Notes: generated by a model not told the origin, from the sequence alone. 17,771 bases of DNA from Polyangiaceae bacterium (GCA_025936205.1 JAICTU010000150.1:1-17771), one strand, 5' to 3'. Positions 1 to 7,581 are shown, counted from the first letter of the stretch. Made by a program: numbers and translations.

Positions 1-82
1 CCCCAGCCAGCCAGGCGCCGGAGCGCAGCCAGACGCTGGCCAGCCAGCGCCGGCGTGTTTCATTGAAGATCAGAGGCAGCAT
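1..82 (-). CDS. Start of an unidentified gene, cut by the left edge
   Basis: A minus-strand frame begins with ATG at 82 and stays open to base 1, giving 27 codons. An AAGGA Shine-Dalgarno sequence lies 5 nt upstream, and a second in-frame ATG at 88 overlaps it. The peptide starts MLPLIFNETRRRW and continues with tryptophans and small hydrophobic residues, so a membrane or membrane-associated protein is possible, but no family can be recognised. It starts 41 bases after the stop of the propeller gene on the same strand, so the two could be co-transcribed. Only the ribosome site and the open frame support it. Confidence 0.4.
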   Translation of the reverse strand, partial: MLPLIFNETRRRWLASVWLRSGAWLAG

Positions 83-123
83 GGTCATCCTTTGGCTCGG
101 GCCTCGCTGTTCGCGAGCACCCT

Positions 124-1515
124 TCACCCTCCGTGCGCTGCGCGCCTGGAAAGGTCGCTGCCAATCCGTGCTCGCGAACGCGCGCGCCGCACCCACAGCG
201 GCAGCAGCAGCAGCAGCAGCAACCACTCCGCACCGCCGCGCCCCGGATCTCGCAGACCGCAGCCCTGCGCCCCGGGCGCCGTTTCCCGCCCGTGTGGCGC
301 GTCAGGAGCCAGCCCAGGAGCAGGGCTCGGCACCGGGCTCGTGGTGCCGTTGGGCGGCGCTGGGGCGGGCAACATCTCGAGCTCCCAGTCCTGCCAGGGC
401 CGGGTGCAGAGCGCGGCGGTCGGGCTGTCGCCGGAGCAGCTGACGGGCGCCACGACGTCTGCAAAATCGAGCCAGGTCGTGAAGCTCGCTCCGCCGTCGC
501 GAGAACGGCCGACACCCGAGCGAGGGGACGCAGGACCCTCGTAGTGTCCGCAGACGAGCAGCTCGCCGCCGAGCTCGAAGGCACAGCCCAGGTTGCTCGC
601 CGGCGAGCTCGAGCGGAAAACGAACTCGGGAGCCTCGGCGAGCTGCAGACCTTGCTGATCGGCAACGAGCAGGCTCGTTCCATCCTGCGTGTAGCGCGCG
701 CTGGCGATCTCCAGGGCCTGAAAGATCGCTGCGAAGCTCCGACCGCCGTCGCTGCTGAGGAGCACGCGCGCCGGATCGACCTTGGGCGTGGCGGTGATGG
801 TGCCGATCAGCACCCCCTCGGGACGAGCCGGATCCGTCGCCAGCAGCGGCGCTCGATATTCCTTCGCCTCCAGCGGCAAGGGGCTGCGCAGCCAGCTCCT
901 TCCCGCATCCGTCGAGCGCAGCAAGAACGGCTCTCGTTGCTGGCCGGCGGCGAAGCGGGCGCCGCTGGCATAGATCCAGTCGGGGTTGGAGGCCGCGACC
1001 AACAGCGAGTCGACGTAGTCTTCGTCCGCGGTGCGATAGACGAGCTCGAAGCTCCGGCCGCCATCGCTGCTCTTTCGCAGCCCACCCTCGCCGGGCGTGT
1101 ACACAAAGGCGTACAAGGTGTCCGGGCGGGTGGGATCGGCGGCCAGCGCCGGGGTGCTCAGCGCGCTCAGCGAACCCAGATCCGAGTCCACATCGAGCCA
1201 GGAGCAGCCACGATCCTCGGTGCGCTGCAGCCCGGAGGTGGTGCCCACCAGGACCTCCCCATCGGGCAGCAGCACGACATTCGGAAGCTCTGCCGTGTTG
1301 ATGCGCAGCGCCTCGTTGCACAGCAAACTCCAGCTCTGCTCCGCCTCGCGCCGGAACAGCAAGCCTCGATTGCTCACGAGCAGCGACGGTCTCCCCTGCG
1401 CATCACTGAGCAACACCGAACCGAGCGGTGGCGCGTGACCGAGCGCCGATCCACTGCACACGCAGATGCCCAGGACGGCGGTCGTAAAGAACTGATGTCG
1501 AGGCACAACAAACAC
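124..1515 (-). CDS. Secreted Asp-box (BNR) beta-propeller protein with MYXO-CTERM-like anchor
   Basis: A 463-residue exported protein starting at GTG 1515; a GTG three codons later is an alternative, and neither has a strong ribosome site. A short hydrophobic signal region spans about residues 9-26 and ends near SALGHA. The body carries five Asp-box motifs of the SxDGGxSF type, near residues 99, 149, 201, 254 and 338. Such motifs mark the blade turns of sialidase/Vps10-like propellers and photosynthesis-stability-factor-like proteins. No sialidase catalytic set is visible, so no enzymatic role is claimed. After a Pro/Ala-rich linker (about 383-417) comes GCG (Cys 419), a leucine-rich membrane segment (432-441) and an Arg cluster, the layout of MYXO-CTERM sorting tails. 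Unusually, about 20 residues follow the Arg cluster. Probably a cell-surface protein of unknown ligand. Confidence 0.82.
   Translation of the reverse strand: MFVVPRHQFFTTAVLGICVCSGSALGHAPPLGSVLLSDAQGRPSLLVSNRGLLFRREAEQSWSLLCNEALRINTAELPNVVLLPDGEVLVGTTSGLQRTEDRGCSWLDVDSDLGSLSALSTPALAADPTRPDTLYAFVYTPGEGGLRKSSDGGRSFELVYRTADEDYVDSLLVAASNPDWIYASGARFAAGQQREPFLLRSTDAGRSWLRSPLPLEAKEYRAPLLATDPARPEGVLIGTITATPKVDPARVLLSSDGGRSFAAIFQALEIASARYTQDGTSLLVADQQGLQLAEAPEFVFRSSSPASNLGCAFELGGELLVCGHYEGPASPRSGVGRSRDGGASFTTWLDFADVVAPVSCSGDSPTAALCTRPWQDWELEMLPAPAPPNGTTSPVPSPAPGLAPDAPHGRETAPGAQGCGLRDPGRGGAEWLLLLLLLPLWVRRARSRARIGSDLSRRAAHGG
199..222. repeat. CAG/CTG trinucleotide repeat in the anchor segment
   Basis: Six perfect CAG units (202-219), followed by CAA and preceded by a CGG-interrupted unit. 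On the coding minus strand this reads TTG then six CTG codons and encodes seven consecutive leucines of the C-terminal membrane segment of the propeller protein. A gain or loss of a unit changes the membrane span by one residue without shifting the frame. Confidence 0.8.
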
Positions 1516-1854
1516 GTGCGTCCAGGTGCTCGGGCTTCGAGTCGACAGACAGTGGCCGCGGACTCGTGCCTGGTGGCAGCCCGACGCTGCGCTGCATGCG
1601 CGTGTTCCACAATGGGACGGTGCGCGACCGTGCGAGTCGAGAAAATCGCTACTGACGTTCGCTCGCCGATGATCCGTTCCGTCGGGCGTCGAACGCGCTG
1701 AGCTCTAGGCACCGTCGCTGCCACCATTTCCGTGTGGCCGCGCACTGTCCCCCAGGCAGCCATGTTCGCCCGAAAGCCACAGCCGTCGTACCCCCTTTTG
1801 GGGGGGAGATCCCCCGAACGGCCGGGGGGCTCCCGCCTGGGAGAGCCACCATCC
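1516..1854. promoter_or_regulatory. Divergent intergenic region, 339 bp
   Basis: This stretch separates the start of the propeller gene (-) from the start of the sigma-factor gene (+), so promoters for both should lie here. I see no convincing -35/-10 pair. The right-hand 60 bases hold alternating C and G tracts, described separately. The sigma frame is open upstream to an ATG at 1732. That longer version would add 41 residues with no sigma-like character and has no good ribosome site, so the region is treated as non-coding. Confidence 0.5.
1791..1845 (+). promoter_or_regulatory. Multi-hairpin leader with possible Shine-Dalgarno sequestration
   Basis: In order: five C (1791-1795), four T, seven G (1800-1806), AGAT, five C (1811-1815), eight bases, six G (1824-1829), then CTCCC (1830-1834), GCCT, GGGAG (1839-1843). 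The first C tract can pair with the first G tract, or the first G tract with the second C tract, so mutually exclusive stems are possible. The last stem pairs CTCCC with GGGAG, and GGGAG is the Shine-Dalgarno of the ATG at 1855. This is seen in the sequence; any regulatory function is inference. Confidence 0.4.
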
Positions 1855-2469
1855 ATGCCCGGCGAGTCCGTAGCAGCCACCGACTATTCCAGTGACGCAG
1901 CGCTCGCCCGGCGCGCGTCATCCGGAGATCGTGGCGCGCAGAAGCTGCTGTTTCTGCAGCTCAAGGCTGCGGTCCATGCGACGCTCTACCGGGTGATAGG
2001 CTCCAACACGCACATGGACGATCTGCTCCAGGAGTCGTTCCTCGCCGTGTTCCGGGCCCTGCCCTCGTACCGCGGCGAAGCGAAGCTGACGACCTGGGCC
2101 GATCGCATCGCGGTGCGGGTCGCCTTCCACTACCTGCGCCGCAGCGCTTCGCTGCGGGCGAGCGATAGCATACCGGAATCCGCGCCCGCGCTGCGTCTGG
2201 TCACGTCCGCCGAGGAGAATGCCGAGCACCGTCAGGGCGTGGCGCGCTTGTACGCGCAGCTGCGGCGACTCAAGCCCGAGTATCAGATCGCGTTTGCGCT
2301 GTTCGAGCTCGATGGTCGCTCCGTGGAAGAGGTCGCCGAAATTACCGGTGTCAGTCTGGTCGCCGCGAAGAGCCGCATCTCGCGCGCGCGGCGCAAACTC
2401 TGGGCCGCCGCTCAGCGCGACGAGGTGCTCACCCACTACCTCACGCAGGAGGATGGTGAGCGGCCATGA
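1855..2469 (+). CDS. ECF-like RNA polymerase sigma factor
   Basis: A 204-residue sigma-70 family protein of RpoE/ECF size. Region 2 spans about residues 33-97: DDLLQESFLAVFRALPSYRG (55-74) is the core-binding helix followed by the -10-recognition part with TTWADRIAVR. Region 4 spans about 130-183, with a helix-turn-helix around VEEVAEITGVSLVAAKSRIS and a basic end RARRKLW. Regions 1.2 and 3 are absent, as in ECF factors. The start was set at ATG 1855 because GGGAGAG lies about 9 nt upstream; a longer in-frame ATG at 1732 adds a non-homologous-looking extension. The stop overlaps the next start in ATGA, so sigma and anti-sigma are translationally coupled. It likely directs RNA polymerase to a small regulon, perhaps including its own promoter. 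The ECF subgroup cannot be named from sequence alone. Confidence 0.92.
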   Translation: MPGESVAATDYSSDAALARRASSGDRGAQKLLFLQLKAAVHATLYRVIGSNTHMDDLLQESFLAVFRALPSYRGEAKLTTWADRIAVRVAFHYLRRSASLRASDSIPESAPALRLVTSAEENAEHRQGVARLYAQLRRLKPEYQIAFALFELDGRSVEEVAEITGVSLVAAKSRISRARRKLWAAAQRDEVLTHYLTQEDGERP

Positions 2470-3485
2470 GCACCGCCAAGCGTAAGATCGCGGTCGAACC
2501 GCTGTCCCGGGCCGCCTGGGATCGCGTGGAATCCAAGCTGCTCGCGAGTCTGGAGCGGGGGGAACACCTCGCCCCCGCGCCGGTCGAGGATGGCACTGGC
2601 AAGCGCTGGCGCCTGCGCGCCGGCGTGGCGGCGACCACGCTCGCGGCAGCCGCTGCCACGCTGCTGTTTCTGAAGGAATATCCCGGCGCGCCCGAGCCTC
2701 CGCGCGCGGGTGCTGAGCTGGTTGCCGCGGGCGCGACGGCTCCGCTGCCAGACTCGGCCGGCGGCGCGCAGGCATTCCTGGCGGACGGCTCTCGGATCGA
2801 GACCAGCACGGCTCCCGTGCAGAGCACCATCGGCGATTCCATTCTCGAGATCGCCGATCACTCCAGTTTGCGTGTCGCGGGCAACGACGCGCACGGCTGG
2901 CTAGTGAGCCTCGATGCGGGGCGAGTCGAGTGTCGAGTGGCCCCCCGCCGCGGCCGGCCCCCCTTCGCAGTGCAAGCCGGCGACACGCGCGTGACGGTGG
3001 TGGGCACGCGCTTCAGCGTCGAGCGCCGCGAGCAGGGCGCTCGAGTGGTGGTTCAAGAGGGCATCGTGCGTGTCCAATCGGGCGAACAGAGCGTTCTGTT
3101 GAGCCCGGGTGAGTCGTGGCCCGTCGAGAGCAGCACCCCCGATCCCAGCAGCGCGCCGGTGCCCGAGCCTGCGCCGTCGCGCTCCGCGCGCAAGTCGGCA
3201 GCGGGGGCCCACTCGAGCCAGACCGCGAGCGCCGAGCAGCGTCTCTTCGAACGAGCCGCTCGTCTGGAAGCGACCGATCCTCAGGCTGCGTTGCGCATCT
3301 ATCGAGAGCTCGACCGGCACGGGGCCTGGAGCGCCAACGCGCTCTACGCGCGCGGGCGGCTGGGGCTGGCCAGCGGCCAGCCCAGCGGCAAGCGCGACCT
3401 GGAGCTCTACTTGAAGCGCTATCCCAAGGGGCCCAACGCCGAAGACGTGCGGGCGTTGTTGCGCTCGGCGGGCAGCCAGCGCTAG
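2466..3485 (+). CDS. FecR-like anti-sigma factor with TPR-like C-terminal tail
   Basis: A 339-residue single-pass membrane protein. The N-terminal 50 residues are cytoplasmic and should contact the sigma factor encoded just upstream; a membrane segment lies at about 51-69 (VAATTLAAAAATLLF). A FecR domain spans about 105-218: a DGS turn, then the hallmark VVGTRFSVERREQGARVVVQ, an EGIVRVQ strand and LLSPGESW. After a Ser/Pro/Ala linker (221-255), residues 256-335 form helices resembling tetratricopeptide units (AEQRLFERAARLEATDPQAA, then a second helix pair ending in LELYLKRYPKGPNAEDVRAL). FecR proteins relay a periplasmic signal to an ECF sigma factor; here the tail may bind the signal protein. 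No TonB receptor is nearby, so the classic siderophore circuit is not supported. Start overlaps the sigma stop in ATGA. Confidence 0.9.
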   Translation: MSTAKRKIAVEPLSRAAWDRVESKLLASLERGEHLAPAPVEDGTGKRWRLRAGVAATTLAAAAATLLFLKEYPGAPEPPRAGAELVAAGATAPLPDSAGGAQAFLADGSRIETSTAPVQSTIGDSILEIADHSSLRVAGNDAHGWLVSLDAGRVECRVAPRRGRPPFAVQAGDTRVTVVGTRFSVERREQGARVVVQEGIVRVQSGEQSVLLSPGESWPVESSTPDPSSAPVPEPAPSRSARKSAAGAHSSQTASAEQRLFERAARLEATDPQAALRIYRELDRHGAWSANALYARGRLGLASGQPSGKRDLELYLKRYPKGPNAEDVRALLRSAGSQR

Positions 3486-3528
3486 CGGCGCGGGAGGGAC
3501 TGGCGATAGCGGCGCTCAGCGCGATCGC

Positions 3529-3557
3529 GCGGGCACCTGCGACGCAGCAGTGCCCGC
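3529..3557. terminator. Hairpin between convergent genes
   Basis: GCGGGCAC (3529-3536) pairs with GTGCCCGC (3550-3557), and within the loop CTGC (3537-3540) pairs with GCAG (3544-3547) around a GAC turn, leaving a two-base bulge. The result is a near-continuous 12-bp GC-rich stem in the 179-bp gap between the anti-sigma gene (+) and the copper monooxygenase gene (-). There is no U-tract, but in high-GC genomes many end-of-transcript hairpins lack one. It could serve both strands. A smaller stem, GCACTC/GAGTGC, lies at 3598-3614. Confidence 0.5.
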
Positions 3558-3664
3558 CCGCGCGGCGCCAGCCCTCTGCCGGTGAGCCGCGCGACGGGCA
3601 CTCCTGGAGAGTGCGGTGTCGGATGAGGCCGAGCCCCCCTCTTGCCTCGCTCAAGCTCGGCGCA

Positions 3665-5125
3665 TCACCTTCCGAGGCAAGCGTCGGCGCCGTGGATCAG
3701 CGTGCCCAGGAAGCCCCCGTCGGCGAGCTTGTCCGCGGGGTACGCCGACGTGAAGAAGTAGCACATCTCGTCGTTCGTGCCCTTGCCGAAGCTGGCGGGG
3801 GAGCTGAAGGTGCAGGTCGTCGTCAGGCTGTCGCCCGGATTGACCGTCACGTCGAGCGGGTACGAACGCTGATTTTCAAAGCTGAAGTCCTCGTCATGAA
3901 GCACCTCCTGCCCGCCGCCCGCGCGCGTCAACACCACTTTCATGTGCCGCCCCTTGAGATGCATGTGCGGCTGAGCGCCGACGATGTGGATCGGCTCCCT
4001 CGCGCTGGGCCTGCAGGTGCCGCTGGAGCTGGTCCCGGAGATCGAGTCCGTGCCGAGCCAGGAAAGGCTCAGCAAGTTCTGGGGCGCCTCCTGCGTCACG
4101 CACAGCTCGACCCCGGACGCGTCGAGGGCATTGGCGTCGCTGCTGTTGTAGTGCGCCTCCATCACGAATCCCTGGCCGCTGGTCAGCTCGATGCCGAGGT
4201 CGTGCGAGTAGTAGGCATCGCTACCGCCGGGCGCCCAGCCCATGACCAGCTGTCCATCGGGGTGAGTGCCGAGCTGCGGAGCCACGGCTCCGTCCTGAAC
4301 GGCTCCTGCCTGCTGGAAGAGCAACCAGTGATGCAGGACCTTCGCGTTGTCGGTGACGGCGCGAAACGCGCGCGCATAGCGGGTGCCTTGCCACGGCGGC
4401 ATGAAGCTGAAGCCGACGTATTGATCCACCGCCGTTCCGACCTTGTAGGGGGTCACCTTGTCGCCGGCGTTCGCGGTCAGCTTGTAGCATTCGACCCCGT
4501 CGTCCCAACCTTGGTAGGGCGCGGTGAGAGAGCTCGGCTTGGTGGGCGCCGCGAGCAGATCGCCAGCGCCGGCCGCCATGGGTTCCGCGATGCTGCAGCC
4601 GTTCGCGGCCGTCGCCGCGCCGCCGCTCAACCAGGCGTTCAGCGTCGACAGTTCGTCCGCGTTCAGCGCGGCGACGGTGCCCACGGGCGGCATCTTGCCC
4701 GAGCTGGCGTTGATCCGGGTGAGCGCGAGCTCCCTGACGCTCTGGCTCGAGCCGGGGGCAAGGGCCTGAAAATCCGCCGCGCTCATCAGTGACATCGGGG
4801 CGTTGTACTTGGGCGTCGCGGCATGGCACGTCGTACAGTGGCTGCTCACGATCTGGGCGACGTCGCAGGGCACGTCGAGCGCGGAGCCCTGGCTCGGGTT
4901 GGCGAGCGCCGACGGCTGCGTGCCCCCTTCCGAGCTGCCGCCGTTGACGGCGCCGGGAATCGGGCTCGTTCCGGCGGGCAGATCGCCGCCGTTGCTCGGC
5001 GACACCGAGCTCTGCGCCGGGATTGCCTTGCTGGGATCGGGCCCGTCGCCGCCGCCACCGGCGCCGCAAGCTGCGACCAGCGGTAGCGCGCCGAGCACGA
5101 GATAGGGCAGTGGCTGTACTGACAT
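3665..5125 (-). CDS. Lipoprotein: cytochrome c domain fused to PHM-type copper monooxygenase
   Basis: A 486-residue exported lipoprotein. The signal peptide ends in LVAAC (lipid-bearing Cys 20), followed by a Gly/Ser/Pro linker to about 80. Residues 85-170 are a small cytochrome c: heme motif CTTCH (97-101) with a probable axial Met in GKMPPVG (145). Residues 200-486 match the copper type II ascorbate-dependent monooxygenase (PHM/DBM) family, with a full ligand set: HH 265-266 and H325 (EAHYN) for the first copper, HMH 387-389 and M454 (NDEM) for the second. The family hydroxylates C-H bonds using O2 and an electron donor; the fused heme could deliver electrons. The substrate is unknown. The start was moved from an ATG at 5143 to 5125 because AAGGAG lies about 9 nt upstream. 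It follows the VWA lipoprotein on the same strand with a 126-bp gap holding a hairpin. Confidence 0.88.
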   Translation of the reverse strand: MSVQPLPYLVLGALPLVAACGAGGGGDGPDPSKAIPAQSSVSPSNGGDLPAGTSPIPGAVNGGSSEGGTQPSALANPSQGSALDVPCDVAQIVSSHCTTCHAATPKYNAPMSLMSAADFQALAPGSSQSVRELALTRINASSGKMPPVGTVAALNADELSTLNAWLSGGAATAANGCSIAEPMAAGAGDLLAAPTKPSSLTAPYQGWDDGVECYKLTANAGDKVTPYKVGTAVDQYVGFSFMPPWQGTRYARAFRAVTDNAKVLHHWLLFQQAGAVQDGAVAPQLGTHPDGQLVMGWAPGGSDAYYSHDLGIELTSGQGFVMEAHYNSSDANALDASGVELCVTQEAPQNLLSLSWLGTDSISGTSSSGTCRPSAREPIHIVGAQPHMHLKGRHMKVVLTRAGGGQEVLHDEDFSFENQRSYPLDVTVNPGDSLTTTCTFSSPASFGKGTNDEMCYFFTSAYPADKLADGGFLGTLIHGADACLGR

Positions 5126-5188
5126 GAGGTAGTCTCCTTCCATTGCACCGTGGGAGCAGCTCGGCCAGCAACGCTGAAACAGCGCCGG

Positions 5189-5220
5189 TCGAGCGCAGCC
5201 GCGGCGCGCTGCTGGCTCGA
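5189..5220 (-). terminator. Hairpin downstream of the VWA lipoprotein gene
   Basis: TCGAGC (5189-5194) plus GCAGC (5195-5199) pair with GCTGC (5208-5212) and GCTCGA (5215-5220), an 11-bp GC-rich stem with a two-base bulge. It lies 31 bases after the stop of the VWA gene and before the copper monooxygenase start, on the same strand. On the minus strand a short TTT follows about 10 bases later. It may terminate or attenuate transcription between the two genes. Confidence 0.4.
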
Positions 5221-5251
5221 TTGTCAGTGGCTCGCGCGCACGGATCGGTTG

Positions 5252-6307
5252 CTACAAACGCGCAGCGCAGCGCGCCGCGAGCCAGCCCAGCGCCTGCTGG
5301 AAGAAGGCGGAGTAGTCATCGGCACACACGCTGCCGACCAATCCCAGGCTATTCGCCAAGCCCTGCAACCGAGGCGCGTCCTGATTCCCGCGACATACGC
5401 CGTCGCTCAGATTCCCATCCGCCAGGATACCCAGCAGCAATACCGCATCCGAGTTGTTGCCCTTGCGTGCCAGGAGCTCTGTTTGCCAATCGGCTGGATC
5501 TCCGTCGGAGCGCCGATCATCCTCGTCGCTGATCAGCGTGACGAACAGAATGGCGTCATCGCGCAGGAAACCGGCGTTGCAGCCGCCGGGCTGGTTCAGC
5601 GTGGGGCTCAGGGCATCGAGCATCGCGTCGATCGGGTGCTCAAAATCGCTACCGTCTGTTCCCACCTGTGCAGCGCAGGCGAACGTTTGCTCGAGCTCGG
5701 GCTGGCCCTGGACGATGAAGCGCTGGTCGCCTGCAATATTGCAGCTATCACCCTGCTCGCTGGAGCGTATCCCAGCTCCGCGCATCTTCTCGCACAGCGC
5801 ATCATCCGCCACGGCATCGCGACGCAAGAGCTCGCTCGGCGCGCGCCCGTCCGTATCCACCACCATGATGTGGATGTCCGATGAGCCCAGGGTCTTCTCC
5901 GCTACGCGAATGAAGCCGGGAAAACTCTGCGCCAGGGTGATCTGACGATCCCGCATGGACAGCGAACTGTCGACCACGAACAGAAAATCGGCTTTTGCGC
6001 AGCCGTTCGCCGCTCCCGAGTTGGGAGCCGTGAGCTCGCTGGAAAACAGCGGCAGCGGGCGCGGGCGGCTCTCATACAAGCTGGCTGGACTATCGAGCAC
6101 CTCATACGTGGGAACGTCCGGCGAATACGGCTCGGAAATCGAGCCACGCGAGTTGCTGGGCACCTCGATCACCGCCACGGCGCCGGCAGGCGCGCTGGTT
6201 TGCCCGGGCCCGAGCTCGACGCGCTCGGTGCCGCACGCCAGGAGCCACGCGCTGACGCCAATGGAGAACGGCGCGACGCGGGGCGAAATGCGTTCCAGTC
6301 TGGACAA
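5252..6307 (-). CDS. VWA-domain lipoprotein
   Basis: A 351-residue surface or periplasmic protein. The N-terminus is a lipoprotein signal with LLAC (Cys 25), then a linker of about 75 residues. The von Willebrand factor A domain begins at ADFLFVVDSSLSM; D113, S115 and S117 form the DxSxS part of the metal-ion-dependent adhesion site. ISDEDDRRS (259-267) is in the position of the later MIDAS aspartate loop, as in other VWA proteins of this lineage. About eight cysteines after the lipidation site suggest disulfides in an oxidising compartment. VWA domains mediate metal-dependent protein contacts; the partner is not known. The start is a TTG at 6307 with GGAG 8 nt upstream; no nearer ATG exists before the signal segment. 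A second VWA lipoprotein is encoded at 16209. Confidence 0.85.
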   Translation of the reverse strand: MSRLERISPRVAPFSIGVSAWLLACGTERVELGPGQTSAPAGAVAVIEVPSNSRGSISEPYSPDVPTYEVLDSPASLYESRPRPLPLFSSELTAPNSGAANGCAKADFLFVVDSSLSMRDRQITLAQSFPGFIRVAEKTLGSSDIHIMVVDTDGRAPSELLRRDAVADDALCEKMRGAGIRSSEQGDSCNIAGDQRFIVQGQPELEQTFACAAQVGTDGSDFEHPIDAMLDALSPTLNQPGGCNAGFLRDDAILFVTLISDEDDRRSDGDPADWQTELLARKGNNSDAVLLLGILADGNLSDGVCRGNQDAPRLQGLANSLGLVGSVCADDYSAFFQQALGWLAARCAARL

Positions 6308-6380
6308 TCCGGGAGCTCCAGTCCTCAGACGCGGTCAGCTGGTCAGCGTCGCTGCCCAACCGACACGGCCGGTGCAGCTC

Positions 6381-6408
6381 AATATGAAGCATCCGCCAGT
6401 TCGCGCAA
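6381..6408 (-). promoter_or_regulatory. Possible sigma-70-like promoter for the VWA lipoprotein
   Basis: On the minus strand TTGCGC (6408-6403) is followed after 16 bases by CATATT (6386-6381), close to the TTGACA/TATAAT pattern, about 75 bases upstream of the TTG start at 6307. This is one of the few AT-containing spots in the 234-bp gap 6308-6541. Two mismatches in each box make it tentative. Confidence 0.22.
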
Positions 6409-6541
6409 CGTGCGGCGAGTGTTTCCGCCGATCTGATACAGCGCTCCGCTGGCAGAGCGCATCGGGCGACTTCTGCCGGGCAGATCTGAGCAGCGCCGCG
6501 ACGAATCTGCGCGTGTGAACGCAACGCCTCGGCGCCGACTC

Positions 6542-7534
6542 TCAGCGGGCGCGCGCCACCGGGACCAGCTCGCCGGTCTGAACCCAGCGAGCGATCAGTT
6601 TCAGTGTTTCAAAGTCACCGAGCTCACTCGCTTGCAGCGCCGCCTGGGCGCTGCGGGGGGTCTTGAACGACTGGAACAGCTCGAGCTCCTTCGGGCGTAG
6701 TCCAGCCGGAGCTCTCTTGCGCGCGCAGCGCAGCTGGCGCTGCTCGTCGCCGATCGCTCGCCGCAGCGGCCCTGCTTCGTCGTTGCGCCGTGCAGCTTCG
6801 AGCACGAGCCGATGCGTGGGGGCGAAGATCGTGCGGGCGCGATCGGGTGCGCGCAGCTCGGCGAGCATTGCTCCGTGTTCAAAGCCGAGGGCGCGGTGCA
6901 CGGCGGCTTGACCCCGCAAGCGTCCGCTCTCGGCGTCGATCACCTCGCCCGACTCGCACCAGAGGTGCGTGTCGATCTCATCACGGGTGATGCGAATGAC
7001 CGCGCTCCTGCGCAGCCACTGCAGGATCTGCAGCAAGTCGGCCAGCGCCAGCTCCGTGAGCGGCGCCATGAACAGCGCGGCAGGCCGGCTCGCTGCGTCG
7101 CTGCGCCGGAAGACGCCGCTGGAACGGAAGTCATTCGCGACGGCGGAGCCGCCCGCGAACTCGGGCTGTGCTTCGCTCGCCGGATCGACGGGCAGCGGCG
7201 GCGGCCCGCCCGCGATGCTGCCCTTCGCGAGCAGGGCCACAGGACCGTGACGTAGGTTTCGCTGCTCGGGCCACGCACCTCTCCACGCGCTCAGTCGCAC
7301 CTGGCCGGCTCGCAGCATTTCCACCAGTGCGGCGAGGCCGACCTCTTGTCCGTACTCTGCGTGCACCACGTGCTGGCGCTCGATGAACAGGCGTCCGCCG
7401 CACCCCGGACCAGTGACGTACAAAGCCTGGCGCTCGCACGCGCCGCAGGCCGTGATGATGGCCTCGGCAACGGTCCGGCATCCCACAGCTGTGGCGTTCT
7501 CCGGGCGGAGGGAGACCTTGGAACGGAGCTTCAT
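6542..7534 (-). CDS. Tandem DUF4388 (PATAN-like) protein
   Basis: A 330-residue cytoplasmic protein with no signal or membrane segment. Two copies of the DUF4388 pattern are visible. The first (about 24-95) has a LYVTGPGCGGRLFIERQHVV strand pair, HAEYGQEVGLAALVEML and a short final strand. The second (about 156-252) has MAPLTELALADLLQILQWLR, SGEVIDAESGRLRGQAAVHR and the helix LVLEAARRNDE. Residues 280-328 look like a small helical winged-helix-like end. DUF4388 proteins are common in myxobacteria, often near signalling or gliding genes, and are thought to act in protein contacts; no enzyme activity is implied. The start chosen is ATG 7534, with AGAGGA 10 nt upstream; ATG 7543 is possible but places that site too close. 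It is last in a same-strand run with the Cys-rich lipoprotein and mvaA. Confidence 0.8.
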   Translation of the reverse strand: MKLRSKVSLRPENATAVGCRTVAEAIITACGACERQALYVTGPGCGGRLFIERQHVVHAEYGQEVGLAALVEMLRAGQVRLSAWRGAWPEQRNLRHGPVALLAKGSIAGGPPPLPVDPASEAQPEFAGGSAVANDFRSSGVFRRSDAASRPAALFMAPLTELALADLLQILQWLRRSAVIRITRDEIDTHLWCESGEVIDAESGRLRGQAAVHRALGFEHGAMLAELRAPDRARTIFAPTHRLVLEAARRNDEAGPLRRAIGDEQRQLRCARKRAPAGLRPKELELFQSFKTPRSAQAALQASELGDFETLKLIARWVQTGELVPVARAR

Positions 7535-7581
7535 CTTTGCCATGTCCTCTCTGCAGGCAGCGCGTGCCTCTTCTTTCACGG

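Noticed and set aside
199..222. CAG repeats as a CRISPR or other array
   Set aside because: They are a simple codon repeat within a coding region, with no spacer structure.
133..1701. A 522-codon plus-strand frame opposite the propeller gene
   Set aside because: It is an antisense shadow with Gln/Arg/Ala-rich composition, no motif and no ribosome site; the minus-strand frame has a signal region, Asp-boxes and a sorting tail.
1732..1854. Longer N-terminus for the sigma factor from ATG 1732
   Set aside because: The added residues do not resemble sigma region 1 or 2, and the GGGAGAG site fits ATG 1855. It cannot be fully excluded.
3116..4792. A 558-codon plus-strand frame crossing the convergent gap
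   Set aside because: It starts inside the anti-sigma gene and runs antisense to the copper monooxygenase; composition is Arg/Ala/Val-rich without domains.
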